Below are positions 17,321 to 25,377 of a stretch of DNA of 64,000 nt, in pieces. Origin of the DNA: Mycobacterium sp. IS-1590 (lineage in GTDB: Bacteria; Actinomycetota; Actinomycetes; Mycobacteriales; Mycobacteriaceae); contig NZ_LQIW01000045.1 of NCBI RefSeq assembly GCF_001500025.1, positions 62,001 through 126,000 of the forward strand. The letters are read 5' to 3'. Made by a program: the position numbers and the translations under genes. The notes beneath the pieces are model-generated. The model saw only the letters and a program-made list of their open reading frames with translations, was not told where the DNA came from and made no database searches. Positions within the stretch are counted from its first letter, which is position 1. Each line of letters begins with the position of its first letter.

Positions 17321-18295
17321 GTGAGCGGACCGTACTTCGACGATCTGCACGTCGGGCAGGTCTTCGACACCGCCCCGCCGATGACGCTGACGTCGGGCGC
17401 GGCCGCCGTGCACCAGTCGATCGTGGGGGATCGGCTGCGGCTGGCACTCGACGGCGAGTTGGCGACCGCGGTCACCGGTGCGGCAGGCCCGCTGGCGCAT
17501 CCGGCGCTGGTCTGTGACGTGGCTATCGGTCAGACCACCCTGGTCACCCAGCGGGTGAAGGCCAACCTGTTCTACCGCGGTCTGGTGTTTCACCGGTTCC
17601 CCGTCATCGGCGACACCCTGTTCACCCGCACCGAAGTGGTCGGGCTCAAGGAGAACTCCACCAAACCGGGCAGGGCGCGGACCGGATTGGCCGCATTGCG
17701 GATGACCACCGTCGACGACCTCGGCCGTTTGGTGCTCGACTTTCACCGCTGCGCGATGCTGCCGCTGCGCGACGGCGCCGGCGACACTGGGCACGCCGAT
17801 GACCTGTCGGCGATCGGCACTGAGACCCCGCCGGCACCCGATCCGACCGCGGACTGGGACGCCGAGGCGTACCGCACGAAAGTACCGGGAGCCCACTTCG
17901 ATCCAGAGCTCGTCGGGACCGTGCTGCACAGCTCGGCGGACGTGGTGAGCAGCGCGCCGGAGCTGGCCCGGCTGACGTTGAACATCGCTGCGACACATCA
18001 TGATTGGCGAGTCAACAACCGTCGGCTGGTCTACGGCGGCCACACCATCGGGCTGGCGCTGGCCCAAGTGACCCGGCTGTTGCCCAACCTCGTCACCGTT
18101 CTCGGCTGGCAGTCCTGCGACCACACCGGGCCGGTGTACGAAGGGGACACGCTCTACAGCGAGGTGCACATCGAGAAGGCCGAGCCGCTTCCGGATGGTC
18201 GCGGTGGCGTGCTGACGGTGCGATCGTTGGTGTCCGCGGTCGATGAACAGGACCGCAACGTGCTCGATTGGCGCTTCACCGCCCTGCAATTCTGA
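17321..18295 (+). CDS. Double-hotdog acyl-CoA hydratase-like protein (Rv0216-like)
   Basis: 324 residues. Two MaoC/hotdog-type halves: residues 1-150 and 170-324 (GAHFDPELVGTVLHSS, NNRRLVYGGHTIGLALAQ, CDHTGPVYEGDTLYSEV). Closely matches the pattern of M. tuberculosis Rv0216, whose structure is known from memory to be a double hotdog lacking the usual R-hydratase catalytic pair; the ASxxGDxNPIH motif is also missing here, so hydratase activity is doubtful. GTG at 17321 is taken as start; ATG at 17303 is the alternative. Probably first gene of a unit with the CoA transferase and amidohydrolase. Confidence 0.87.
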   Translation: MSGPYFDDLHVGQVFDTAPPMTLTSGAAAVHQSIVGDRLRLALDGELATAVTGAAGPLAHPALVCDVAIGQTTLVTQRVKANLFYRGLVFHRFPVIGDTLFTRTEVVGLKENSTKPGRARTGLAALRMTTVDDLGRLVLDFHRCAMLPLRDGAGDTGHADDLSAIGTETPPAPDPTADWDAEAYRTKVPGAHFDPELVGTVLHSSADVVSSAPELARLTLNIAATHHDWRVNNRRLVYGGHTIGLALAQVTRLLPNLVTVLGWQSCDHTGPVYEGDTLYSEVHIEKAEPLPDGRGGVLTVRSLVSAVDEQDRNVLDWRFTALQF

Positions 18296-18341
18296 GCCGC
18301 GCCCACCCCCCGGCGGCACACGCTCGCGAAGTAGGCCGACA

Positions 18342-19469
18342 ATGGGGAACGTGACGTCGACGATGTTGACTGTCCCCACCGCCGTGCTCGACCGGGCCGG
18401 GCGGGTCGCCGACGCCTTCGAAACCTTCACCGGCGTGCGGGTCGACGCGGCCGAGCTGATCGGCGGGCGCGCCGCCCTGCTGGGTCTCTCGCCGGCCGGG
18501 CAGGTGTCGGCGGGCGGCGCGACGCGCCTGATGCGCAGCCGTGACGGCTGGTGTGCCCTCACATTGGCCAGACCCGACGACGTCGCCGCGGTTCCGGCGT
18601 TGATCTCGGCCGACGAGGTCGATGATCCGTGGCCGGCCGTACAGGGCTGGGTCGCCGAAAACGACTGCGCCGACATGACAGAGCGTGCCCGGCTGCTCGG
18701 CCTTCCTGCCGCGGGCCTCGCCGAGACCCCTCCCGAGGCCCCGCGCGTCTACCCGTTCGGCGCGGCCACCGCGACGCGGGGCCCGGCGGACCTCCTGGTC
18801 GCGGACCTGTCGGCGATGTGGGCCGGACCCCTGTGTGGAGGGTTGCTTGCATCGGCGGGTGCGACCGTCGTCAAGGTCGAGAGCTCCGCACGGCCCGACG
18901 GCGCCCGACACGGTCCGCAATCGTTCTTCGACTGGATGAACGCAGGAAAACTCTCGTACAGAGTCGATTTCGATGAACCATCGGGTCTGCGCGCGCTGCT
19001 GGCCGCCGCAGACGTCGTGATCGAGTCGTCGCGGCCCGCGGCGTTGGTTCGCCGCGGTCTCGGCCCGACGGACGTGGCGCCCCGAGACGGCCGAGTATGG
19101 CTGCGGGTCACCGGTCACGGCACAGACGGTGGCCGCGAGAACTGGGTCGCGTTCGGCGACGACGCCGCCGTGTCAGGCGGCCTGGTCTGTGGTGAGCCCG
19201 ACGAGCCCGCGTTCTGCGGGGATGCCATCGCCGACCCGTTGACCGGTCTCGAGGCTGCGTTGGCCGTCGCGCAGTCATTGCGCAGCGGGGGCGGCGAACT
19301 GATCGAGATGTCGATGGCCGCCGTCGCCGCCACCTACGCAGAACTACCGCGCGACGACCGATCACCCTGTGCCGCAGCGCCGCAACTATCGGCCGCCGCG
19401 TCCCCTTTGGGAGCGGACAACGAGGAAGTGGAGCAGCTGATCGAGCAGCGACGGCTCGCGCCTTGCTGA
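18342..19469 (+). CDS. CaiB/BaiF family (class III) CoA-transferase-like protein
   Basis: 375 residues. The class III core begins only at about residue 145 (LVADLSAMWAGPLCGGLLASAGATVVKVE) and includes FDWMNAGKLSYRVDF and the GHGTDG...FGDDAAVSGG segment where the catalytic Asp of the family lies. The N-terminal 140 residues have no recognised motif, and the C-terminal part is shorter than in full-length (about 400-residue) enzymes, so activity is uncertain. ATG at 18342 is chosen; GTG at 18351 and ATG at 18363 are possible. The stop overlaps the TTG start of the amidohydrolase. Confidence 0.8.
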   Translation: MGNVTSTMLTVPTAVLDRAGRVADAFETFTGVRVDAAELIGGRAALLGLSPAGQVSAGGATRLMRSRDGWCALTLARPDDVAAVPALISADEVDDPWPAVQGWVAENDCADMTERARLLGLPAAGLAETPPEAPRVYPFGAATATRGPADLLVADLSAMWAGPLCGGLLASAGATVVKVESSARPDGARHGPQSFFDWMNAGKLSYRVDFDEPSGLRALLAAADVVIESSRPAALVRRGLGPTDVAPRDGRVWLRVTGHGTDGGRENWVAFGDDAAVSGGLVCGEPDEPAFCGDAIADPLTGLEAALAVAQSLRSGGGELIEMSMAAVAATYAELPRDDRSPCAAAPQLSAAASPLGADNEEVEQLIEQRRLAPC

Positions 19470-20767
19470 TTCAGCGGGCCACTCTGCTCGACGGCGCCGC
19501 CGTCGACATCCGGGTGGCCGAAGAGGTCACTGCGGTCGAACCTGTGCTGTCGCCTCGTGCGGGCGAGCCGATCTACGACGCCGCCGGTCGTACCGTGATA
19601 CCCGGGCTGCACGACCACCATGTTCATCTGCGTTCCGCCGCAGCGGCTTTACGTTCGGTACGGGTCGGCCCGGCCGAGGTGCGCAACCGGGCGGAGCTGG
19701 CCCGCGCGCTGGCGAACGTAAACCCCGGCGCCGATGGCTGGGTCCGGGCCGTGGGCTATCACGAGGCGGTCGCAGGCCCCCTCGATCGGACCGTGCTCGA
19801 CGAGGTGGCGCCCGCGCTCCCGGTCCGGGTGCAGCACCGCAGTGGCGTGCTGTGGACGCTGAACTCGGCGGGGTTGGCCCGCGTGGGTATGGCCGACCAC
19901 CCCGACGGGCGGTTGCGCAGCGCCGACCGCTCGTGGTCGGATGCCCTGCAGCGCAACGAAGCCGGTCTCGGCGAGGTGAGCAGCCGGCTCAGCGGCCTGG
20001 GCGTCACGGGCGTCACCGACGCCACGCCGGACCTCGAGATCGACGACGTGGTCAGGCTTTTGGAGTCCCATCGCTGCGGGGAACTGCGCCAGCGCGTGCT
20101 CTGCCTCGCGCCAGGCAAGCGGATCCTGCACGATTCAGACCTCGACCTCGACGGTCTCACCTCGTGGATCTCCGGACGGCATGCCGAGGGTGCACCGGTG
20201 GCCGTGCACTGTGTGACCGCGGCGCAACTCGTCGTCACGCTGTCCGCCCTGCAGACAGCCGGAACGCATCCGGGGGACCGCATCGAGCATGCCTCCGTCG
20301 TTGCCGACGACGTCATCGCGTCCCTCGCCGCAAGCGGTGTAACCGTGGTGACGCAGCCGAACTTCGTCACCGAGCGCGGCGATCAGTACCTCGCCGACGT
20401 CCCCGTCGACGAACACCATGAGTTGTGGCGCGTCGCCTCGCTGTTGCGCGCGGGCGTGCCGGTCGCGCTGTCGACCGACATGCCGTTCGGCCAGGGCGAT
20501 CCGTGGGCGACGATGCGCGCCGCGGTGCGCCGCGTGACCGGCAGCGGCGCGGTGCTCGGTGCGGACGAACGGATCGCCGCGGCGGAAGCACTGGGCATGT
20601 TCCTCGGTACCGGACACGATCCGTTGCGGCGCCGAACCGTCGCGCCCGGGCAGCCGGGAGACCTGGCGATACTGGAGCTATCTCCCGATGACGTGTTCGA
20701 GACCCTGGCGTCGGACATGGTCGACGCCACCGTGATCGGGGGCGAGGTGGTCTTCGAACGCGGGTGA
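19463..20767 (+). CDS. Amidohydrolase-family metal-dependent hydrolase
   Basis: 434 residues from TTG at 19463, overlapping the previous stop by 7 bp. The composite beta-sandwich/TIM-barrel architecture is visible: a short N-terminal strand region, metal motif VIPGLHDHHVHLRS (about 48-61), later His residues in VHCVTAAQ and RIEHASVVADD, and the late Asp in STDMPFGQGDPW, followed by the C-terminal segment APGQPGDLAILEL. Closest to the YtcJ-like branch. Substrate unknown; co-transcription with a CoA transferase suggests a cyclic amide or ester intermediate, which is speculation. Confidence 0.83.
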   Translation: MLIQRATLLDGAAVDIRVAEEVTAVEPVLSPRAGEPIYDAAGRTVIPGLHDHHVHLRSAAAALRSVRVGPAEVRNRAELARALANVNPGADGWVRAVGYHEAVAGPLDRTVLDEVAPALPVRVQHRSGVLWTLNSAGLARVGMADHPDGRLRSADRSWSDALQRNEAGLGEVSSRLSGLGVTGVTDATPDLEIDDVVRLLESHRCGELRQRVLCLAPGKRILHDSDLDLDGLTSWISGRHAEGAPVAVHCVTAAQLVVTLSALQTAGTHPGDRIEHASVVADDVIASLAASGVTVVTQPNFVTERGDQYLADVPVDEHHELWRVASLLRAGVPVALSTDMPFGQGDPWATMRAAVRRVTGSGAVLGADERIAAAEALGMFLGTGHDPLRRRTVAPGQPGDLAILELSPDDVFETLASDMVDATVIGGEVVFERG

Positions 20768-20768
20768 C

Positions 20769-21671
20769 TCAGGCAGCCGCGGGCGCCAAGGCCCGCTGCA
20801 GCATTGCGCACTGGCTGTCGAAGAAGCGCTGTGAGACAGAGGCTTTGGGCACGATGCCGTCGAAGCCGTGGAATGCGCCTTCGACTATTTCGACGTCGCA
20901 CGGCACTCCCGCGGCCTTGAGTCGTTCGGCGTACTCGAGATCTTCGTCGTGGAAGAGGTCAAGCGTTCCGACCCCGATCCATGCGGGCGGCAACCCGGCC
21001 AGGTCGTTTCGCCGCGCGGGCACGGCCACGGCGGGATCGGCGTCGCCGAGGTAAGCCGACCAGCCGAACTTGTTGCTCGACTTGTTCCACAGGCGCAGCC
21101 CAGGGTTGTCCGGTTCGCGGCGGTCCACGGTGCGGTCGTCGAGCATCGGATAGACCAGCAGCTGGGCCGATGGCGCGATTTCGCCGCGGTCGCGCGCCAA
21201 CAGCGCCAACTGGGCCGCCAAACCGCCGCCGGCGCTGGCGCCTCCGATCGCGACACGGTCGGGGTCCACCGACGGCAAGGCCATCAACCACTTCAGCGCC
21301 GAGTAGCAGTCCTCCACTGCGGCCGGGTAGGCGTGTTCGGGCGCCAACCGGTAGTCGACGGAAGCCACCGTGACGCCCAGGCGCCGGGCGAACCGGCGGC
21401 ACAGTTCGTTGTCCTGGCCGGGGTGGCCGATGAGATAACCCCCGCCGTGAATCCACAGCAGCGCGGGTCCCTTTGTCGTGCCGCCGGGCGGCCGGTACAG
21501 CCAGACGTCGACTCCCGACGGGAGGGTCAGCGGCTCGACATCGCGTGGTGGGCGGCGCCACATGCGCCGGGTGACCATGCGCACGATCGGCAGCGTCGCG
21601 GGGGTGATCACCTGTTTGGGGGCGAGGCGGGCGGCGCGGCGTAGGTCGGGATGGAAATCGGTGAACGGCAC
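20769..21671 (-). CDS. lipW: Alpha/beta hydrolase of the hormone-sensitive-lipase type (LipW-like)
   Basis: 300 residues. Oxyanion motif HGGG at 75-78, nucleophile elbow GASAG with Ser146, acid in GTLDLFHDED and the catalytic His in EGAFHGFD. This is the HSL/group IV esterase pattern, acting on short- to medium-chain acyl esters. In the Rv0217c (lipW) position. Start at 21671 faces the ferredoxin gene across a 122-bp region with a strong palindrome. The symbol is by locus and family, not by sequence comparison. Confidence 0.87.
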   Translation of the reverse strand: MPFTDFHPDLRRAARLAPKQVITPATLPIVRMVTRRMWRRPPRDVEPLTLPSGVDVWLYRPPGGTTKGPALLWIHGGGYLIGHPGQDNELCRRFARRLGVTVASVDYRLAPEHAYPAAVEDCYSALKWLMALPSVDPDRVAIGGASAGGGLAAQLALLARDRGEIAPSAQLLVYPMLDDRTVDRREPDNPGLRLWNKSSNKFGWSAYLGDADPAVAVPARRNDLAGLPPAWIGVGTLDLFHDEDLEYAERLKAAGVPCDVEIVEGAFHGFDGIVPKASVSQRFFDSQCAMLQRALAPAAA

Positions 21672-21731
21672 CCGACAAGTATTACTTCACCGCTGCCGGG
21701 AATTTCGGCAGATCGTCTGCGCCGGCCCATT

Positions 21732-21758
21732 GTTTATACAAGTCATATTTGTATAAAC
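21732..21758. promoter_or_regulatory. AT-rich palindromic operator GTTTATACAA-N7-TTGTATAAAC
   Basis: Perfect 10-bp arms (21732-21741, 21749-21758) with spacer GTCATAT, located in the divergent gap 61 bp upstream of the lipW-like start and 36 bp before the ferredoxin. It is strikingly AT-rich for this genome. It is very likely an operator controlling one or both genes; the HTH regulator encoded at 21988 is the obvious candidate to bind it. Confidence 0.7.
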
Positions 21759-21793
21759 TCGGCGTACGTCGCTACTGAAGCCGAGGAGGCGTC

Positions 21794-21985
21794 ATGCATG
21801 TCGTGGTGGACCGCGATCGCTGTGAGGGAAACGCGATGTGCGTGAAGTACGCACCGGCGGTGTTCGAACTCGACGACGACGACTACTCCGTGGTGACCGT
21901 CGATCCGATCCCCGCCGACCTGCGGGAGCAGAGCGAAAAGGCCATCGCCGAGTGCCCGCGGGCCGCAATCTTCACACGGGATTAG
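21794..21985 (+). CDS. Small [3Fe-4S]-type ferredoxin
   Basis: 63 residues. Cysteines at 10, 16 and 54 (C-x5-C ... CP) match the three-cysteine pattern of actinobacterial P450-associated ferredoxins, with Asn13 at the variable cluster-adjacent position. An acidic stretch (residues 27-30) suits a redox partner surface. No cytochrome P450 or ferredoxin reductase is encoded in this window, so its partner is elsewhere. Followed after 2 bp by a regulator gene, giving a ferredoxin-regulator-membrane protein unit. ATG at 21794 has GAGGAGG-like bases upstream (CGAGGAGGCGTC). Confidence 0.92.
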   Translation: MHVVVDRDRCEGNAMCVKYAPAVFELDDDDYSVVTVDPIPADLREQSEKAIAECPRAAIFTRD

Positions 21986-21987
21986 CG

Positions 21988-22626
21988 ATGGCAGGGCGGC
22001 GCGAAGCGGTGCTGACGACGCTGCGCACCGCAGGCAGGCCCATGAGCATCAGCGAGGTCGCCGAGCAATTGTCGGTCCATCCCAACACCGCCCGATTCCA
22101 CCTGGAAACACTGGCCAGAAGTGGGCGAGTGGAAACGGTCGAAGCCGAACGGGCACGACCCGGCCGACCACCGCTGATGTTCCGGGTGCCGACGGGCATG
22201 GATCCCGTCGGTCCGCGTGACTACCGGACGTTGGCCGGTGTCCTGGCCGATGCGCTCGCGCGCCAGCGCGACCCCGAAAGTCGGGCGATCGCGGCGGGGC
22301 GCGCGTGGGCGCGTAACGAGACCGTCGCCAACGAAGACGACACCGTCCCCGGCCCCCGGCAGGCTGTCGACCGACTCACCGATCTGCTCGCCGATCTGGG
22401 ATTTGATCCCGAAAAGCGTTCCGCCGGTGCCGAAATCGGATTGCGAAACTGTCCGTTCCTGGAGCTGGCCGTGGACCGCCGCGAGGTCATCTGTCCGGTG
22501 CATCTCGGCCTCATGCAGGGCGCGCTGACGGCCTGGGACGCACCGGTGACGGTGGATGGGTTGACCCCCTTCGCAGAGCCAGGGCTCTGCATCGCACACA
22601 TGGCGCCGAGGAGGCGAGTTCAGTGA
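21988..22626 (+). CDS. HTH regulator with C-terminal cysteine cluster (SufR/ArsR-like)
   Basis: 212 residues. N-terminal winged helix (residues 3-65: ISEVAEQLSVHPNTARFHLETLARSGRV) resembles ArsR/DeoR-type repressors. The C-terminal half holds Cys155, Cys169 and Cys201 in the context NCPF...ICPVHLGLMQG...LCIAH, similar to the Fe-S binding region of SufR-type repressors. It may sense iron-sulfur or redox state. It lies 2 bp after the ferredoxin gene and overlaps the next gene by 4 bp; the palindrome at 21732-21758 is its likely target (inference). Confidence 0.82.
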   Translation: MAGRREAVLTTLRTAGRPMSISEVAEQLSVHPNTARFHLETLARSGRVETVEAERARPGRPPLMFRVPTGMDPVGPRDYRTLAGVLADALARQRDPESRAIAAGRAWARNETVANEDDTVPGPRQAVDRLTDLLADLGFDPEKRSAGAEIGLRNCPFLELAVDRREVICPVHLGLMQGALTAWDAPVTVDGLTPFAEPGLCIAHMAPRRRVQ

Positions 22627-23057
22627 CAGTCGCACAGGCGGTCTCGATCGCGGTCACCTTCGTCTGGTTGGGCATGGTGCTCGCCATCTCGTTCATCGAG
22701 GCTCCGCTGAAGTTTCGGGCCCCGGGGGTGTCCCTGCAGGTCGGGCTCGGCATCGGCCGGTTGGTGTTCCGCGCCCTCAACAGCATCGAGGCAGTGCTGG
22801 CTGTGGTCCTGGTCATCGGCGTGGCGATCGCGCGGCCCTCACCCGTTGCCGTCATCGCGGTCGGCGTCGTCGTCGTGGCGTTGGCCGCACAACTGGTCGC
22901 GGTCCGTCCGGCGCTCAACCGCCGCTCGGACGTCGTGCTGACCACCCCGCCGGGACAGGCGCCGACGGGCCGGTCACGCGCCCACTACGGTTACGTCGCG
23001 CTCGAGCTCGTCAAGGTGATCGCGCTGATCGTCGGTGGAATCACCTTGCTGGCCTGA
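22623..23057 (+). CDS. Small integral membrane protein, four predicted helices
   Basis: 144 residues from GTG at 22623, overlapping the regulator stop. Four hydrophobic segments at about 4-26, 48-68, 74-94 and 122-142. The short motif SFIEAPLKFRAPGVSLQVGLGIGRLVF lies between helices 1 and 2. I do not recognise a functional family. Co-translated with the HTH regulator and ferredoxin, so possibly part of the same response. Its stop directly abuts the stop of the convergent FadE gene. Confidence 0.72.
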   Translation: MTVAQAVSIAVTFVWLGMVLAISFIEAPLKFRAPGVSLQVGLGIGRLVFRALNSIEAVLAVVLVIGVAIARPSPVAVIAVGVVVVALAAQLVAVRPALNRRSDVVLTTPPGQAPTGRSRAHYGYVALELVKVIALIVGGITLLA

Positions 23058-25226
23058 CTATTTCAGCAACGGGTCACGCGGCAGGCCGAGGATGCGCTCG
23101 GCGATCGTGTTCCGGGTGATCTCCGAGGTGCCACCGGCGATCGTCATGGCCCGGTTACCGAGGTAGGCCAGCGTCAGCGTCGGGGTCTGCCCGACGACGG
23201 CGGAAGATCCGGCCAACTCCATGGCCAATTCGGTCATCCGCTGCCCGGATTCGGCCACCAGGAGCTTGGTGACGTTGCCCTCCGGTCCGGGGTCCGAACC
23301 CGCGATCGCGCGGGTCACCCGTCGCAGGTTCAACAACCGCAACGTGTGCGTCTCGGCGATCACCTCGCCGGCCCGCCGCAGGTACGTCGCCCGGGTCTCG
23401 GCCGAGGCGTTGTCGAGCAACTTCACCAGATCGGCCGCGGTGAACCCGGTCGTGCCACCCGAACCGCCGCCGATCGAGATGCGCTCATTGCCCAGCGTCG
23501 CGCGGGCCACCAACCAACCCTTGTTCACATCCCCGACGACGTCGGCGTCCGGGACGAAGACGTCGTCGAAGAACACCTCGTTGAAGTGGGCGTGGCCGGT
23601 CAGCCCGCGAAGCGGATTCACCGTCACACCAGGGGCTTTCATGTCGATGGCCATCATCGTCACACCTGCGTGTTTGGGGGCGTCGGGGTCGGTGCGCACG
23701 GTGGCCAGACCCCACTGGCACTGGTGGGCCAGGCTGGTCCATACCTTCTGGCCGGTCACCCGCCAGCCGCCGTCGACCTTCTTCGCCGACGTCCGCACGG
23801 CCGCGGCGTCCGAGCCCGCGCCCGGTTCGGAGAACAGCTGACACCACATCACGTCGCCGCGCAGCACCGGTTCGACCCAGCGCTCCCTCTGATCGTCGGT
23901 GCCCGCCTGGGCGATGGTCAGCGTGACCCAGCCGGTGATGCCCAGGTCGGGCCGCTCGACATCGGCGAACTCCTCCTCGATGACCAGCTGTTCGAGCACC
24001 TCCGCGGCGCGTCCCCACGGTTTGGGCCAGTGCGGCACCAGGTAACCGGAGTCGACGAGGAAGTCGCGCTGTTGGCCGGCGGGCAGCGAGCGCAACTTCG
24101 AGACGGCGTCGCGCGCCTGCTCGCGGAACTGCTCGGCTTCCGGCGGCAGCGTGAACGTCGCGCCCCGCGCCTGGCCACTGCGCTGCGCTTCGACGATGTC
24201 CAGCAGCGGATCGCCGGCCTCGGCCGTCAGCGCCGCGAGCGTCCTGGCGCGCCGCAGATACAGGTGGGCGTCGTGCTCCCAGGTGAAACCGATCCCGCCG
24301 TGGAGCTGAATGTTGGTCTGGGCATTGAAGATCTGCGTCCGGATGGCGTGCGATGCGGCGACCGCGGCGGCGAACGACGCGCTGTCCAGGTCGTCGGCGC
24401 GGGCGGCATCCCATGTCGCGGCCGTCGTGACCTCGGCGTTGACGAGCATGTTGGCCGCATGGTGCTTGACGGCCTGGAATGTCCCGATCGTGCGGCCGAA
24501 CTGCTCACGCACCTTGGCGTATTCGACGGCCATCTCCATGCTCGCCCAACTGACGCCGACGGCTTCGGCCGACGCGAGGATGCGAAATACCGTGTGCGCC
24601 TTGCGTGCCGCGCCGCGAAGCAGACGCTCGTCGGTGACCGCCACACCCCTCAGCGCGACCGAGCCGAGGCTGCGCGAGGTGTCCATCGACTCGAGCGGGG
24701 TGATCGTGACGCCCTCGGCCGCGGAATCGATGACGACGACGTCGTCGCCCGCGACCACGACCAGCAGATTCGCGTCGGGCGCGCCCAGCACCGCGGGGCT
24801 CTCGCCGGTCACGACCAGGTCGGAGCCGACGGTCACGCTGCCTGAAACAGCAAGCGCGCCGACCGTACTGCCGTCGGCGAGATCCGGAAGCAGTTGTGCG
24901 CGAAGGGAACCGGATGCGCACCGGTCGATCACCACCGCGGCGGCCACGGAAGGCAGGAACGGCCCGGGGCACAGTTCGCGACCCTGGGCTTCGAGCACCA
25001 CCGCCAACTCCGCCAGCCCGAAGCCGGACCCGCCGTAGTCCTCGGCGATGGCCAGGCCGGTCCAGCCCAGGCTCGCCGCGGCCGACCAGATCTCGGCGGG
25101 GTGCGACGAACCACCCTCCAGCGTCGAGCGGGCGGCCGCGCGGCTGTTGACACGGTTGAGCTGGCCGAAAACCGCGTCGGCCAGGTCGACGTGCTCTTCG
25201 GTGATGGCAAGCGCTGACTTACTCAC
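23058..25226 (-). CDS. Double-length acyl-CoA dehydrogenase (two fused FadE domains)
   Basis: 722 residues from GTG at 25226, preceded by AGAGGA. Two acyl-CoA dehydrogenase units in tandem: residues 1 to about 365 (GWTGLAIAEDYGGSGFG..., GGIGFTWEHDAHLYLRRA) and about 375-722 (SEPGAGSDAAAVRT, GGTSEITRNTIAERILGLP). Fused FadE proteins of this length occur in mycobacteria and resemble the heteromeric sterol side-chain FadE pairs joined into one chain. The N-terminal half looks less canonical and may be structural. Substrate unknown. Confidence 0.88.
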   Translation of the reverse strand: MSKSALAITEEHVDLADAVFGQLNRVNSRAAARSTLEGGSSHPAEIWSAAASLGWTGLAIAEDYGGSGFGLAELAVVLEAQGRELCPGPFLPSVAAAVVIDRCASGSLRAQLLPDLADGSTVGALAVSGSVTVGSDLVVTGESPAVLGAPDANLLVVVAGDDVVVIDSAAEGVTITPLESMDTSRSLGSVALRGVAVTDERLLRGAARKAHTVFRILASAEAVGVSWASMEMAVEYAKVREQFGRTIGTFQAVKHHAANMLVNAEVTTAATWDAARADDLDSASFAAAVAASHAIRTQIFNAQTNIQLHGGIGFTWEHDAHLYLRRARTLAALTAEAGDPLLDIVEAQRSGQARGATFTLPPEAEQFREQARDAVSKLRSLPAGQQRDFLVDSGYLVPHWPKPWGRAAEVLEQLVIEEEFADVERPDLGITGWVTLTIAQAGTDDQRERWVEPVLRGDVMWCQLFSEPGAGSDAAAVRTSAKKVDGGWRVTGQKVWTSLAHQCQWGLATVRTDPDAPKHAGVTMMAIDMKAPGVTVNPLRGLTGHAHFNEVFFDDVFVPDADVVGDVNKGWLVARATLGNERISIGGGSGGTTGFTAADLVKLLDNASAETRATYLRRAGEVIAETHTLRLLNLRRVTRAIAGSDPGPEGNVTKLLVAESGQRMTELAMELAGSSAVVGQTPTLTLAYLGNRAMTIAGGTSEITRNTIAERILGLPRDPLLK

Positions 25227-25365
25227 GTGCGAAGTCCTCTTCGAAGTTGACGGTCGGCAAGTCACGCTAGCCCATCTGCGCAGGTCACGGTATAGGCGCC
25301 GGAGATCCCGAAATGTGTCCCGTAGACACTTCAAGAAGTTGTCTTGTGCGTAACCGGCGCCGGGG

Positions 25366-25371
25366 TACAGT
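25366..25371 (+). promoter_or_regulatory. -10 box of a leaderless lipC mRNA
   Basis: TACAGT ends 6 nt before the ATG at 25378. A TTGTGC at 25344-25349 sits 16 bp upstream as a possible -35. The same gap contains the short palindrome ACTTC-AA-GAAGT (25328-25339), a weak operator candidate between lipC and the divergent FadE. Confidence 0.45.
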
Positions 25372-25377
25372 CGCGCA

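Noticed and set aside
25328..25339. ACTTC-AA-GAAGT palindrome between FadE and lipC
   Set aside because: Only five-base arms; kept as a note in the promoter entry, not as a separate site.
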